A stretch of 64,000 bases of DNA from Atherinomorus stipes (GCA_023101725.1 JALJCO010012611.1:186001-250000); one strand, 5' to 3'. Numbered from the stretch's first letter, positions 45,476 through 55,319 are shown. Notes: generated by a model from the sequence alone, not told the origin. Translations and numbers: made by a program.

Positions 45476-46660
45476 CAGCACAATCCCCCAACCCCGCCAG
45501 AGCCACCACCCACCCACCCACACAGCCGCCCCGCATCCGATCCCCCCACAGATCCACCCCCCGCTCCCCACCCAAACCCCCCCAACCGACACACACAAAC
45601 CCCACCAATGCACCACCACCCCCACACCCAAACACCCATCCCCCATGTACCCCCACCCACCCACCCATCTCCACACACCCCCACAGGCAACCACACACAC
45701 ACAACCGCATTCACGCCCCCCCTCCAGTCACACACCCACCCACACACACCAAGGACGGGGACCACGGGGCCACCAGCCCCCCCCAACGCCACAAGTCCAC
45801 CGCCCCCAGCCCCCGCGAGACCAACCCGCACGAGACCACCCGCGCAGGCCAGCCCCAACCGACACAGCGGCCGGGCGGGACAGGCACCCGGCGTGGAAAA
45901 GACCCGGCCACCCCGCAACCCCCCACCTCCACACACTAGAGCTGAACGATATGGACAAAACCCCACACCCCGACAGCCACGCCAGACACCCCAACACGGA
46001 CACGACACGACACGACTACGGGTCCGCCGAAAACCAAGCACCCCGGCGGAAAGCGCAGCTCCGTCCGCGACCCCCAGAGCCCCACACGCAGGACAAGCAC
46101 AGGGGAAATCCACATCCCCTACATAGCCGCCCCCGCGACACCAACATCCCGAATGCCCACATCCCGACACAGACACGACAACGATACACCCCCCAGCCCC
46201 ACCACACACACACACCCCCACCAGCACACACACCCGCACGCACACAGCAGAGGCGCCCCGGCCCCCGGCGCAGTGACTAGACGTCACCAGGTCGTGAGGA
46301 CCGGCCAAAACCAGAGGAGGCACGTCCCGCCGGCCCGCCCCCCCCCAGCGCCAAGCCGGGCCCCCCGGCCCCGGAGGCAGGGGCCACCCCCGAGCACCGG
46401 GGCCCAGGACCCCCCGCGCCCCCCCCGCCCCGGGACGGCCCCTGGCCACCAGGCGCCGGCCGACAGCCACCGGCCAGGGCCCCACCAGCGACCCGCCCAC
46501 CGCCGCAGAGCAGCCCCAACCGCTGACCCCCATGCCCCCCATCGGGCTGGATACAGCCCCGCCCCAGCGGCGAGGCAGCCCAGACCCCCCCCCCCAAGTC
46601 AACCACCAGGGATCCATAGCCATCAAGCACTCGCCAGCACCCAACCCCCACATCGCCGAG
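45476..46660. other. T-depleted (A-to-G converted on the L1 sense strand) block
   Basis: About 1.2 kb in which T is nearly absent on the + strand: two T in 45481-45540, none in 46201-46260 and none in 46381-46440. Normal T content resumes abruptly beyond about 46660 (the L1 reading frame) and at the A tail. It is C-rich rather than simply GC-rich and is not a tandem repeat. A 265-bp hAT MITE at 45937-46201 shows that the composition arose by T-to-C change in place. Stop codons all contain T and A, so both strands are open for long stretches (for example 392 codons on minus). Confidence 0.9.
45937..46201 (-). mobile_element. 265-bp hAT MITE with wholesale T-to-C conversion
   Basis: Aligned base by base to the reverse complement of 14773-15037, the two are the same length with no gap. 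The first 24 bases (tagagctgaacgatatgg and on) differ at one position and keep all four T. In the next 241, I count 85 T positions in the reference: 71 are C here, 12 remain T, 2 are other bases. Only about 8 of the roughly 156 remaining positions differ. CCACACAC at 45929-45936 and 46202-46209 is an 8-bp duplication, as expected for hAT. Confidence 0.95.
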
Positions 46661-46680
46661 GCGGCTCTCCTACACCAACG

Positions 46681-47860
46681 TTAAGTGATGGAGCTAATCA
46701 CAGGGGACCAGAGGGAGTGGAATTCATCTAACTGGTTCTTAGAGGAGGCAGACATCGTCTCAATACTGATATGGTCTACTAAGAAATTCCTAAACTGGCT
46801 AATGCTCAGATTATTTTTGGATTTCCAGTTTACCAAGATAGTTTTCTTTGCAATACATAATACAGTAAGTATCATATGTGCATAGTTGGTTACCGTGTTG
46901 ATCTCATCCAAGTCCCCCAGTAAACACAGTGTGGGGCTTGCAGGGAAGTTACACCTGAGCCACGTTGACAGGTCATCACATACCTGAAGCCAAAACCTCT
47001 GGACAGGTGGACAAGACCACAAGGCGTGAAGATAATTGTCTGTTGTATTCTCATTGCAGTGCAAACAAATATTTGAAGGTGACAGACCCATCTTGAACAT
47101 CCTCTGTCCTGTGTAATGTACTCTGTGTAAAACCTTGAATTGTATCAACTGTATATTTGAGTTTTTAGTCATTAGGAACGTGTTTAAACATATCTGTGTC
47201 CATGTGTTTTGGTTAAGGGTTCTGGACAAGTCAGCCTCCCACTTCGAAGTTGGAAGGGAAATTGAATCATTCAGTTTTAATAATAATCTATATATTTTCG
47301 ACAGTAGTTTGGGGATAGAGAGATTCAGGAATTCTGCTACCCTGACCGGAGTCTGCAGGATCAGTTGGTTAGAGGTATATTTTTTGCTTAATATAGATTT
47401 AAGTTGATGGTATTCTAAGAATTTAGTACTACTGATCCCGTTTTGTAAGGTAAGTGTATTAAATGACAGGAATTTTCCATTTTCAATGATATGTTGTAAT
47501 TGTTTTACTCCTTTATCCTTCCAATGCACAAAATTAATCATTTTCTTGTTTTGTAAAATATCCAGATTATTCCAGATGGGTGTGAGTTTACATGGAATAA
47601 TAGAAGACTCGGTTAACTTCAGGAATTCCCACCATGCTTTCAGAGTAGAGCAGATGTTGATACTTTTAAAGCATTTATGAGATCTGACTGCTGAACTGAT
47701 GAACGGCAAATCAGAGACATCCAGATCCTCACATAATGCTTGTTCTGTGTCTAGCCACGGTTCATCTAGATGGGTAGGTTTCAGCCATTTGGAAATAAAT
47801 TGTAGCTTATTTGCTAGAAAATAATAATTGAAATTGGGTGAGTCTAACCCTCCCCGGTCT
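46681..47860 (-). pseudogene. L1-clade ORF2 C-terminal region
   Basis: A frame of 342 codons (47709-46681), open upstream to about 47860, codes for RGGLDSPNFNYYFLANKLQF, later FKVLHRVHYTGQRMFKMGLS and NICLHCNENTTDNYLHALWS. The C-x2-C-x7-H-x4-C-like cluster is the Cys-rich domain that ends L1-type ORF2 proteins. The domain lies after the RT and is thought to aid RNA binding. Here it is intact but not attached to a reverse transcriptase, so the copy cannot mobilise itself. The A content of this part is normal, unlike the adjoining 3' block. Confidence 0.92.
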
Positions 47861-47884
47861 TTTACCTGTTGTAAGGTGTTCCTC

Positions 47885-48329
47885 CGGGGAGACCTGGTAG
47901 GCGTCTTCTAGTGATTTAATTCTAACTTCTAATTCTGAGATTCTTGCAGCTTCCTTTTTTTTATGGGAAGAGAAGGAAATTATTTTTCCTCGCATTACTG
48001 CTTTACCTGCTTCCCAAAGGACACATGCTGGAGTTTCTGGTACATCGTTGTTCTCTAGATAAATGGACCATTCTCTTTTAAAATAGCTGATAAACTCAGG
48101 ATCTTTCAGTAATGATGTATTAAATCTCCAACTCCTAGTTGCTGGTTAAATAGTTTTATTTCTCAGAGTTAATGATACTGGTGCGTGATCACTGATGGTT
48201 ATTGGGTGGATTTCTAATTCTGAGATTTCACCCATCAGTGAGCTGCTGGTTAAGAAGTGATCTAATCTAGAGTAGGAATGGTGAACTGAGGAGAAGAAGG
48301 TATATTGTCTTGTGGTGGGGTGAGAAGAT
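47885..48329 (-). pseudogene. L1 ORF2 endonuclease end and linker
   Basis: The minus strand reads HPTTRQYTFFSSVHHSYSRL, DHFLTSSSLM, ISDHAPVSLTLRNKTI, a stop, then (in a shifted frame) FKREWSIYLENNDVPETP and CVLWEAGKAVMRGKIISFSS and ARISELEVRIKSLEDAYQVS. S-D-H-x-P is the conserved end of the AP-type endonuclease. The segment is cut at its 5' end exactly at the target duplication. At 47885 it joins the C-terminal region directly, with the RT core deleted. Confidence 0.88.
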
Positions 48330-48341
48330 AGAGAAGAAGAT

Positions 48342-48660
48342 AAAGCTGATAGAACGGCCCAGTCAGTCACCCCACTAGAATCCAGTCGAAAATCTTTGGA
48401 AAGAACTGCAGATCCGAGTTGACAGAAGAGACCTTGAAGATCTGAAAGCAGTTTGTGTGGAAGAATGAACCAAAATCACACCTGAGCAACGTATTCCACT
48501 GGTGTCTCCATACAGGAGGCGTCTGGTGGCTGGAATCACCAATAAAGGTTTTTGTACGAAGTATCAAATTTCAGTAAACGTTGTCAATACATATTCCCCA
48601 TGTCATTTTACTTTATTACAACTTCATATATGGAGATAAATGTTAGGATTTCTTTGTATG
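48342..48660 (+). pseudogene. Tc1-like transposon, 3' part
   Basis: The plus strand reads PSQSPH, a stop, NPVENLWKELQIRVDRRDLE, DLKAVCVEE, a stop, TKITPEQRIPLVSPYRRRLV and AGITNKGFCTKYQISVN. The first block contains the third catalytic position of the DDE/D triad (N-P-x-E-N), followed by the canonical C-terminus. Two in-frame stops make it inactive. The 3' TIR region follows to about 48640. Confidence 0.9.
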
Positions 48661-49188
48661 TGTGCATTACTTGGGTTGTTTGCGACATCTGGTGAAAATT
48701 TCATGTCAATAGCTCTATGAGAAATATATTTTCTGGTTTAAACATCTCCACACTGAGATGTTGCAGCTGGTCTTAAACCCTCGACACCTGCAGTTTCAAA
48801 TTAATTTCATTTTATTTTTATTTATTTTTTTATATTATTTTTGTATAAGTGGAATTGCCCTTTAAGCCAAAATCGAAACAGAAGCTCGGAAAGGAGTAGC
48901 TGCTTCAGCCTCATTTTTATGTTGGGGGGGGGGGGGGGGGGGGTCATGTTGACTTTTTCATATTGTTTTTAAGGAGCAAAAAAGGGTCAACACTGTGATA
49001 TCTTACCTTTTACTTTCCTGCTGAAAAGCTGAGGATGTAGCTGCTGCTTTGTCTCATATTTTCTGTCTCATCATCATGCTGATATTTTAATTTACTGCTG
49101 CTCTCCTCTGCACATGCGCACACGGAGCTGACAAACTTACTTTAGCTTCGTCTGACATCAAAGATGGGGGCTAATCGGACCTCGGACC
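48661..49188. other. No recognised feature apart from a poly-G tract
   Basis: A G run at about 48926-48942. The remainder is AT-rich and unassigned. Confidence 0.5.
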
Positions 49189-50236
49189 AGGGGCGGAGCT
49201 AGACATTGTCATCATCAGGGGCTTAGCCCACAAAAAGATTAATCGCTACAAGGGTGAACCTGTACACCAAAAAAGTAATAAATAATTTAATTTACTGGTG
49301 TGGTACCAAAAATTATTCAGTATTTGCCTTTATCTCACTAACGTTTAACATGTCCTGCCCATGTTCCTTAATAATCATACATTATGTTTTCATTGTGATG
49401 TATTAATAGATAACCATTAAAGTTAAAACTCAGTTGTAGTGTCACACATCTTACTCAAAGAACAACACCAATACACGGCTCAGGACTAAATAAGGACTCA
49501 CTGAGCAGAATTCACAGAACCAGAACCAGTTCTAAACCAGGACTCATTCAGGACAGAATTTACAAAACCAGGTAGCCTATAGGCTAACCCATATATATTC
49601 ATAAATTTAACCAAATATATATATATAAACAACTGTTTTTGAAAATACTACTTCACCCATAGTAAATATGTGCTGAAATATAATCCCATCTTCTTCCTCT
49701 TTTTCTTTACCTGGTTCTTGTTCCACCTCTGTGTGTTCTCTTTGTACTAACACACAAAGATCAACCAGAACCACAAAAAATATTATTGTAAAAACTGACA
49801 CACAAATACATTCCACAGAATTATAAGTTTATTTGTACCTTTGTTCTGGAGGTAAAACAGGTAAAAGGCCATATCTGCATATTATGGTGGGCTGAAACCA
49901 AAATATCACCAGGTAAGGTGTTTTTGCTGTTTTTACAGCATTTAAACATGACATCATCATTTAACCTCAACTTCAAAAGAAAGTACACAGTGTGTTCTAA
50001 AGTGCTCATGCTGGCATTTTTCTTTCTAACTACCATCTCTCTCTTTCTGTCCTCCATTCATACATCAACCAGAGCAAAGTAATATTATCCAATATTATAT
50101 GACAAATGATATCATCGTCAAATTGTCTTAAGTTGTTTTCTCTCACCTGAGCTTTTCTCTTTCTTTTTAAAATGGATCTGATGTTCACGGTTTGCAAATC
50201 CCTAAAAAAAATAGTATATATAGCCTTATGGGAGCT

Positions 50237-50338
50237 TTAAATAGCAGCCCACTGCTCTCAGGTAAAACCTGAGATGGGTTAAATGCAGAGAATTAATTTC
50301 CCAATTGGCACACTTATTGGGATTAATAAAGTATATCT
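50237..50338 (+). mobile_element. SINE 3' tail fragment
   Basis: Contains agcagcccactgctctc, then ATGGGTTAAATGCAGAGAAT and ATTGGGATTAATAAAGTATA. This is the tail of a common teleost SINE on the plus strand with its tRNA head missing. The Tc1-like element follows at once. Confidence 0.75.
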
Positions 50339-50339
50339 A

Positions 50340-51232
50340 CACTGCCTGGCCAAAAAAAAAGTCACCACCTGGATTTAACTAAGCAAATAGGTACGAGCCT
50401 CCTATTGGATAATTACTGCATGGGCGATTATCTTTCAGCTGGCAACAAGTTATTTAACTCCAACTGGTGCAATGAGTTGCTTCTCATTTCCTAAACAACC
50501 GTGTGGAAAGACACATCCGTGGTCGTGGAAAAGATGTTAGTCTGTCTAAGAAGGGTCAGATCATTGGCATCAAGAGGTGAAAACATCTAAGGAGATGCAG
50601 AAACTACTAAAACTGGGTTCAGAACAGTCCAACGCTTTATTAAAAACTGGAAGGATAGTGGACCATCGTCTTCCAGGAAGAAATGTGGCCGGAAAGGCAG
50701 ATGAAGTGATGCAGCATCATGCCTAGTGCTACTGTATGAGCCTGTGGGGGCAGTGTGATGATCTGGGGTTGCTGCAGTTGCTCAGGTCCAGGTTCAGCAA
50801 CAGTATGAGCTCAGATAATGAGGTCAGCTGATACCTGAATATACTGAATGAGCAGGTTATTCCATCAATGGATGTTTCTTTCCTGATGGCACGGCCATAT
50901 TCCAAGATGAGCGTGCCAGAATTTATCGGGCTCAGATTGTGAAAGATGGTTCAGGGATCATGACACATCATTTTCACACATGGATTGGCCCCCACAGAGT
51001 CCAGACCTGAACCCCATTGAGAATCTTTGGGATGTGCTGTGGTCAGACTCTACAATCATCATCAAGATCTTGGTGAAAAATTGATGCAACAGGATGCAAA
51101 TAAATCTGGTGACATTGCAGAAGCTTCTGGAAACACAGCGAATGCTGCCGCAATCAAAGCTAAAGGCTCCAACCAAATGTTAAATGTTTGCCCTTTTTTT
51201 TGGTGGCGACTTTTTTTTTTGGCCGGGCAGTG
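50340..51232 (+). mobile_element. Tc1-like element, internally deleted, both TIRs present
   Basis: It starts CACTGCCTGGCCAAAAAAAA and ends with the near-inverse TTTTTTTGGCCGGGCAGTG, with TA at 50338-50339 and 51233-51234. Transposase remnants on the plus strand include ESLWDVL-type, here [11 protein letters not shown] after SPDL-like 'ESRPEPH' in a shifted frame, and the N-terminal sequence region 'gaagggtcagatcattggc'. The length of 893 bp against about 1.6 kb for a full copy shows an internal deletion; stops are numerous. Confidence 0.9.
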
Positions 51233-51627
51233 TATATACTGTATACTGTTTATATATATTCAAAAGTTAGTTAAATTTAATTATAAATTTAATGACATTT
51301 ATTGGGCTTAGCCCATTACTGTACTTGTTTCATAAACCAAAGCTAAACGCACCATATTACTATCTCAAAAATTACGTTCACATGTTGAAACAATCGCATC
51401 TGCGCTCACTGCATGACAACATAATGACATCTGACTGTTATAAAGTTACAAGGGAAACGTAACGGACACACCATCGTCATTCATGACAGGTTTGTTTACA
51501 TATAAAGCATGACCACGACCTACCAGATGAACGTTAGATTAACGTCCTCTGATGCTGTAAATCAATAAACTCGTGGGAGCTGCTGCTTTTTATTACGTTT
51601 TGCATACATCGTGGTTGATAAGAAAAT

Positions 51628-51874
51628 TTTTTTTTTTGTTATACTTGTATGATCCCCGAGGGGAAATTAGGGCTCTGTATTTCACCATCTCTGTACTGTG
51701 AGTATCAGAGAGCAGTGGGCTGCTACTTAAAGCGCCCGGGGAGCAGTTGGTGGGGGGGGTTAGGGACCTTGCTCAGGGGTCCACAGTGATACACCCAGGG
51801 GTCGTGTCGGGGGATCGAACCCGGGTCCTTCGCGCCCAAGCCCACGACGCTACCACTGGGCTATCCACTCCCCC
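51628..51874 (-). mobile_element. tRNA-headed SINE, family C copy 1
   Basis: On the minus strand, GGATAGCCCAGTGGTAGCG (A box), GGGTTCGATCCCC (B box), a body with GCAGCCCACTGCTCTCTGAT and a tail AAATTTCCCC..GGGATCATACAAG running into poly-A (T run 51628-51639). It matches 62880-63129 over its full length. Confidence 0.93.
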
Positions 51875-52215
51875 TTAATTGTTAAATCAATTCTAAAATC
51901 ATGAAAAAAACAGAAAAAAAGAAACCTCAAAAAAGATCCGGGGCTTTTGAAGAATCATTTCAGGCTTAAGCCCCCTAACCCCCGCTCCGCCGATGCCTCA
52001 GACTTCACACACGCTCGCTCGCTCACACACCAACGGGAGCTAGGCTGGACCTTTGCGCGTTTGTGGTGCGTTCAAGTGCTGGTAGAAAGCTGGGTCATTT
52101 GGATTTTCGTGGGATTATTTTCAGAAAAAGGTAGTTAAACAGTAAATTCATACCCGGGGCTAAACTGAAAACATCTGGGGCTGAAGCCCAGGGAAAAACG
52201 GCTGGCGACACCACT

Positions 52216-53371
52216 GTCAGTCCATCCACCTAAAAACCACCAACCAGGCCAGAAATCTGGGTGTACTGATGGACTCAGACCTAAAAACCACCAACCAGGC
52301 CAGAAATCTGGGGGTAGTGATGGACTCAGACCTAAAAACCACCAACCAGGCCAGAAATCTGGGGGTAGTGATGGACTCAGACCTAAAAACCACCAACCAG
52401 GCCAGAAATCTGGGGGTAGTGATGGACTCAGACCTAAAAACCACCAACCAGACCAGAAATCTGGGTGTAGTGATGGACTCAGACCTAAAAACCACCAACC
52501 AGGCCAGAAATCTGGGTGTAGTGATGGACTCAGACCTAAAAACCACCAATCAGGCCAGAAATCTGGGTGTAGTGATGGACTCAGACCTAAACTTTGAAAA
52601 ACACATCAAAGCGATCACTAAATCAGCCTACTATCACCTGAAGAACATCTCAAGGATAAAAGATCTGATGTCTCAGGAAAATCTGGAAAAACTAGTCCAT
52701 CATTCATCTTCAGTCGGCTTGACTACTGTAACAGCGTCTTTACTGGTCTACCTAAAAAATCAGTTAAACAGCTGCAGCTCATTCAGAACTCTGCTGCCCG
52801 AGTTCTCACTAAGACCAGAATAGTGGACCACATCAGTCCAGTTCTCAGGTCTTTACACTGGCTGCCGGTCCATCAGAGAATAGACTTTAAAGTTCTGCTG
52901 CTGGTCTATAAAGCTCTGAATGGTTTAGGCCCAAAATACATCAGTGACCTCTGACCCAGTATGAACCTACTAGACCCCTCAGGTCATCTGGATCGGGCCT
53001 TTTATCAGTTCCCAGAGTCAGAACCAGACATGGAGAAGCTGCGTTCAGCTTCTATGCTCCACATGTCTGGAACAAACTTCCAGAAAGTCTCAGATCAGCT
53101 GAAACACTTAGTTTATTTAAATCCAGGCTGAAGACCCACCTGTTCTCAGCTGCATTTACGTAGATTTTATTCAAAAGTTAAAATCCGCACGTCTCTGTAT
53201 TCTCTCTTTTTAGTCTTAAATGGTTTGAATTTTAGATCATGCTTCTACTTTTTTGTTCTTAATTTTTTTCTTTCCCTTTTGCATCCCGCTGTAATGCTAA
53301 TAATGTTTTATGTAAAGCATTTTGAATTGTCCTGTACATTAAATGTGCTGTACAAATAAACTTGCCTTGGC
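52216..53371 (+). mobile_element. L2-like LINE 3' part with in-frame tandem expansion
   Basis: After the 51-bp array the plus strand reads [20 protein letters not shown] and [20 protein letters not shown], a frameshift, then (shifted) [40 protein letters not shown] and [39 protein letters not shown]. This is the C-terminal end of an L2-group RT. The 3' tail contains TAAATGTGCTGTACAAATAA and ends CTTGCCTTGGC at about 53371. A minus-strand fragment of the same family is at 60507-60812. Confidence 0.93.
52229..52583 (+). repeat. 51-bp tandem repeat inside the LINE coding region
   Basis: Seven units, each 17 codons, DSDLKTTNQARNLGVVM with one Thr variant (NQTRNL). The motif R-N-L-G-V-x-x-D-S-D-L is the conserved thumb segment just after the RT catalytic core in L2-like LINEs, so the expansion duplicates genuine protein sequence. 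The units are nearly identical and the frame stays open through them. Confidence 0.97.
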
Positions 53372-54595
53372 TAATTTCTTGCCATTAATTTTTTCAATAA
53401 TCTTCTTCCAGTCTTTTCCTTTTTGTTGTATTTTCCTTTCCTTTCCTATTTATTTTGGTTTTTATATAATTGTAGATAGATTAATGTGTTAAGGAGTAAT
53501 TGGTTATGAAAACAAGTATATGAAGCCGTCTAAATGTTCATTTCAGTCACAGTGGATGATAAACAGACTGTGGTTGGAATATTGACCCTGTTGAGTTTAT
53601 TTCAAACTAACCTACAGGAATGTGAAGGTTTCCTGCACTGCTCGACCGCATGCAGCAGTTTTAAAGGAGAACGGCGGTGATCAGGACTGATGGAATAAAA
53701 AGGTGCACAGATGGTTTCACACTCTGGAAGAACAAATGAAATGGAGGTTTTCTGTTCATTCAGAATGTGGGGATTTTACGCAGAGCTTTTATTTTCATCC
53801 ACGCCAGGAAGTCTTCCAGCTTCTTTGTCTGTGTCGTTTTCACCATCACACACAAACACACACTCCCCTTCTTCCCCTTTGACCCCCAACACCTGCCAAT
53901 TAATGCCAATCAGGGCAGCGGTGGGCTGATGTGGCGGGGGGGTTGGGACTGGGACCACCTGCTTGTGGATCACAACTGGCCTTCCTACCTGTCAGGACGA
54001 GACCCCCCACCACCAAAGAGGGGCTGGAAGCCTGGACGAGCGCCGGGGTCTGCTGTGATTGGTGGATGTCAGGACGCTCTTTGTCTTTCTCGTCTGTTTC
54101 TTCAGATCCTGTTTTCAACTCTGCTGAGCCGGAGGTGAACTTCAGAGTCCAGCCTTCACAAAGTTCACGCTTTAATGTGGAAACTGTACAGCTTATGGAA
54201 AATATTGTCTTTCTTTTCAAATATTTGGGCATAATATTGTCAATTGATTGACTTATAGAAATGAAAAAAAACAAAACAATATCTATCTATCTGCATAAAA
54301 CATATTCTTTCCTAAACTTCAGAAGCTAGTTTTGATGCCTAACGTGAAGATGTAAGCAAATGTTGGTTTCATATGGAAATGTGAAGCCGCTGTCCTGGCC
54401 GTGGCTCCTGCAGGTATGCCCCTAGTTCCCTCATGTCTTCCTCTCCAGCCTTGTGTAGACTCTTGCCTTTTTAGGATTTCAGTGACGTTCTTTGTGGGCC
54501 CACTGCAAAACTGCTCATTTCCAGGCACGTGCCGTGAGCTCCAGGGTTCGGTAGGCAGGGGGTCAGAAACTGCGACCAATGCATCAATGACAGTG
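53372..54595. other. No recognised feature
   Basis: A 123-codon plus frame at 53767-54138 and neighbouring frames lack domains. A stretch at 54106-54250 follows a pyrimidine-rich ttcttcag and stays open, but the coding evidence is weak. Confidence 0.35.
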
Positions 54596-54771
54596 TATGG
54601 ATCACCGCGAGCCTACGTCACAACCCGGAACTAATGTGACCGCGAAGCTGGTCCCGGTGAAAATATGCTTCGTATTTGAACGGCGTCTGATGGACTATGA
54701 GCCTCAAAAACTGCTTTTGCACTCTTTTTAATTTTTTTTCTCCGCCGGTCTGTCTTTGAAATATTATAGAA

Positions 54772-54885
54772 ATGACGTCCAGTTATACTGAAAGTCTTAC
54801 TGCCGACGCTAGAAGAAGATACGAAGCTAAACTAGTATCTGTTGGACTAAGTGATGCCCATCTTCTGCTGCTACAGCCTGGTTAG
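54772..54885 (+). pseudogene. 37-codon N-terminal frame of a TE protein
   Basis: The frame reads MTSSYTESLTADARRRYEAK, then LVSVGLSDAHLLLLQPG and a stop. A Tyr, a Ser-Leu-x-x-x-x-(K/R)-x-R-Y and a following basic segment recall the opening of the large SWIM/YqaJ-bearing fish transposon proteins (inference from memory). A GGTAAGCC donor-like site lies at 54954-54961, so the original exon may have run to about 54953 (the TAG would then be a mutation). Related remnant at 350-751. Confidence 0.35.
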
Positions 54886-55319
54886 ACGAACCTACCTGTA
54901 CATAACAGCCTGATGATCAGTTTCCCGATCTCATGATGTATTTGGTTTCATCAGGTAAGCCCCGTGTTCAAGCCATTTATTTTTTATAGAATATAAATTT
55001 TCCCCGGATTTTTAAGAAATGGTGGTATTTCTTTGATGTACTTCTCAGGAGTTTACTCTCATTGATAAAGCTATAAATTCCGGCAGTCTCATCTGTATGT
55101 AACTGGTTATGACTGTGCATGTTTATAACGCTGCAAATGCCTTTCTGCCACTTTTTATGCTTTTATTCTTATGTGGGAACATTGATGGCAGTAATCTGGA
55201 TGAACGTGATCGTTAACAGTCCTGAGGAGACGGGAACAGCGGGCGGCGCTGTGATTCTGTACATCCACTGATTTAATGCTGTTTTCTATCATCTGTGCAA
55301 AAACAGCTACAGAATTTAA

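Larger units (their letters stand above)
45460..48329 (-). mobile_element. 5'-truncated L1 insertion with poly-A tail and 12-bp target duplication
   Basis: AGAGAAGAAGAT occurs at 45448-45459 and at 48330-48341. On the minus strand the order is: C-terminal part of an AP endonuclease (SRLDHFLTSSSLMG, ISDHAPVSLTL), linker, ORF2 C-terminal region with its Cys-His cluster, a 1.2-kb G-rich 3' region and a 15-17-nt A tail (the T run 45459-45475). The target is a Tc1 copy that resumes at 48342. The reverse-transcriptase core is missing (deletion near 47880). The 3' region is the T-depleted block described separately. Confidence 0.92.
49189..51992. mobile_element. Possible hAT-like element with nested Tc1 and SINE insertions
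   Basis: The left end GGGGCGGAGCTAGA with GGGGCTTAGCCC just inside, and the right end ggcttaagccccctaacccc then gctccgcc, are loosely inverted. Between them lie a SINE tail, a Tc1-like element and a full SINE. The duplication could not be verified, so the outer element is tentative. Confidence 0.35.

Noticed and set aside
45475..46653. Open frames of 392 (minus), 291, 267 and 192 (plus) codons, looking like Gly- or Pro-rich proteins
   Set aside because: They arise because stop codons cannot form in T/A-depleted sequence. They overlap on both strands and contain no domain.
52269..52823. A 184-codon repeat protein
   Set aside because: It is a LINE reverse-transcriptase C-terminus with a tandem expansion, followed by a frameshift.
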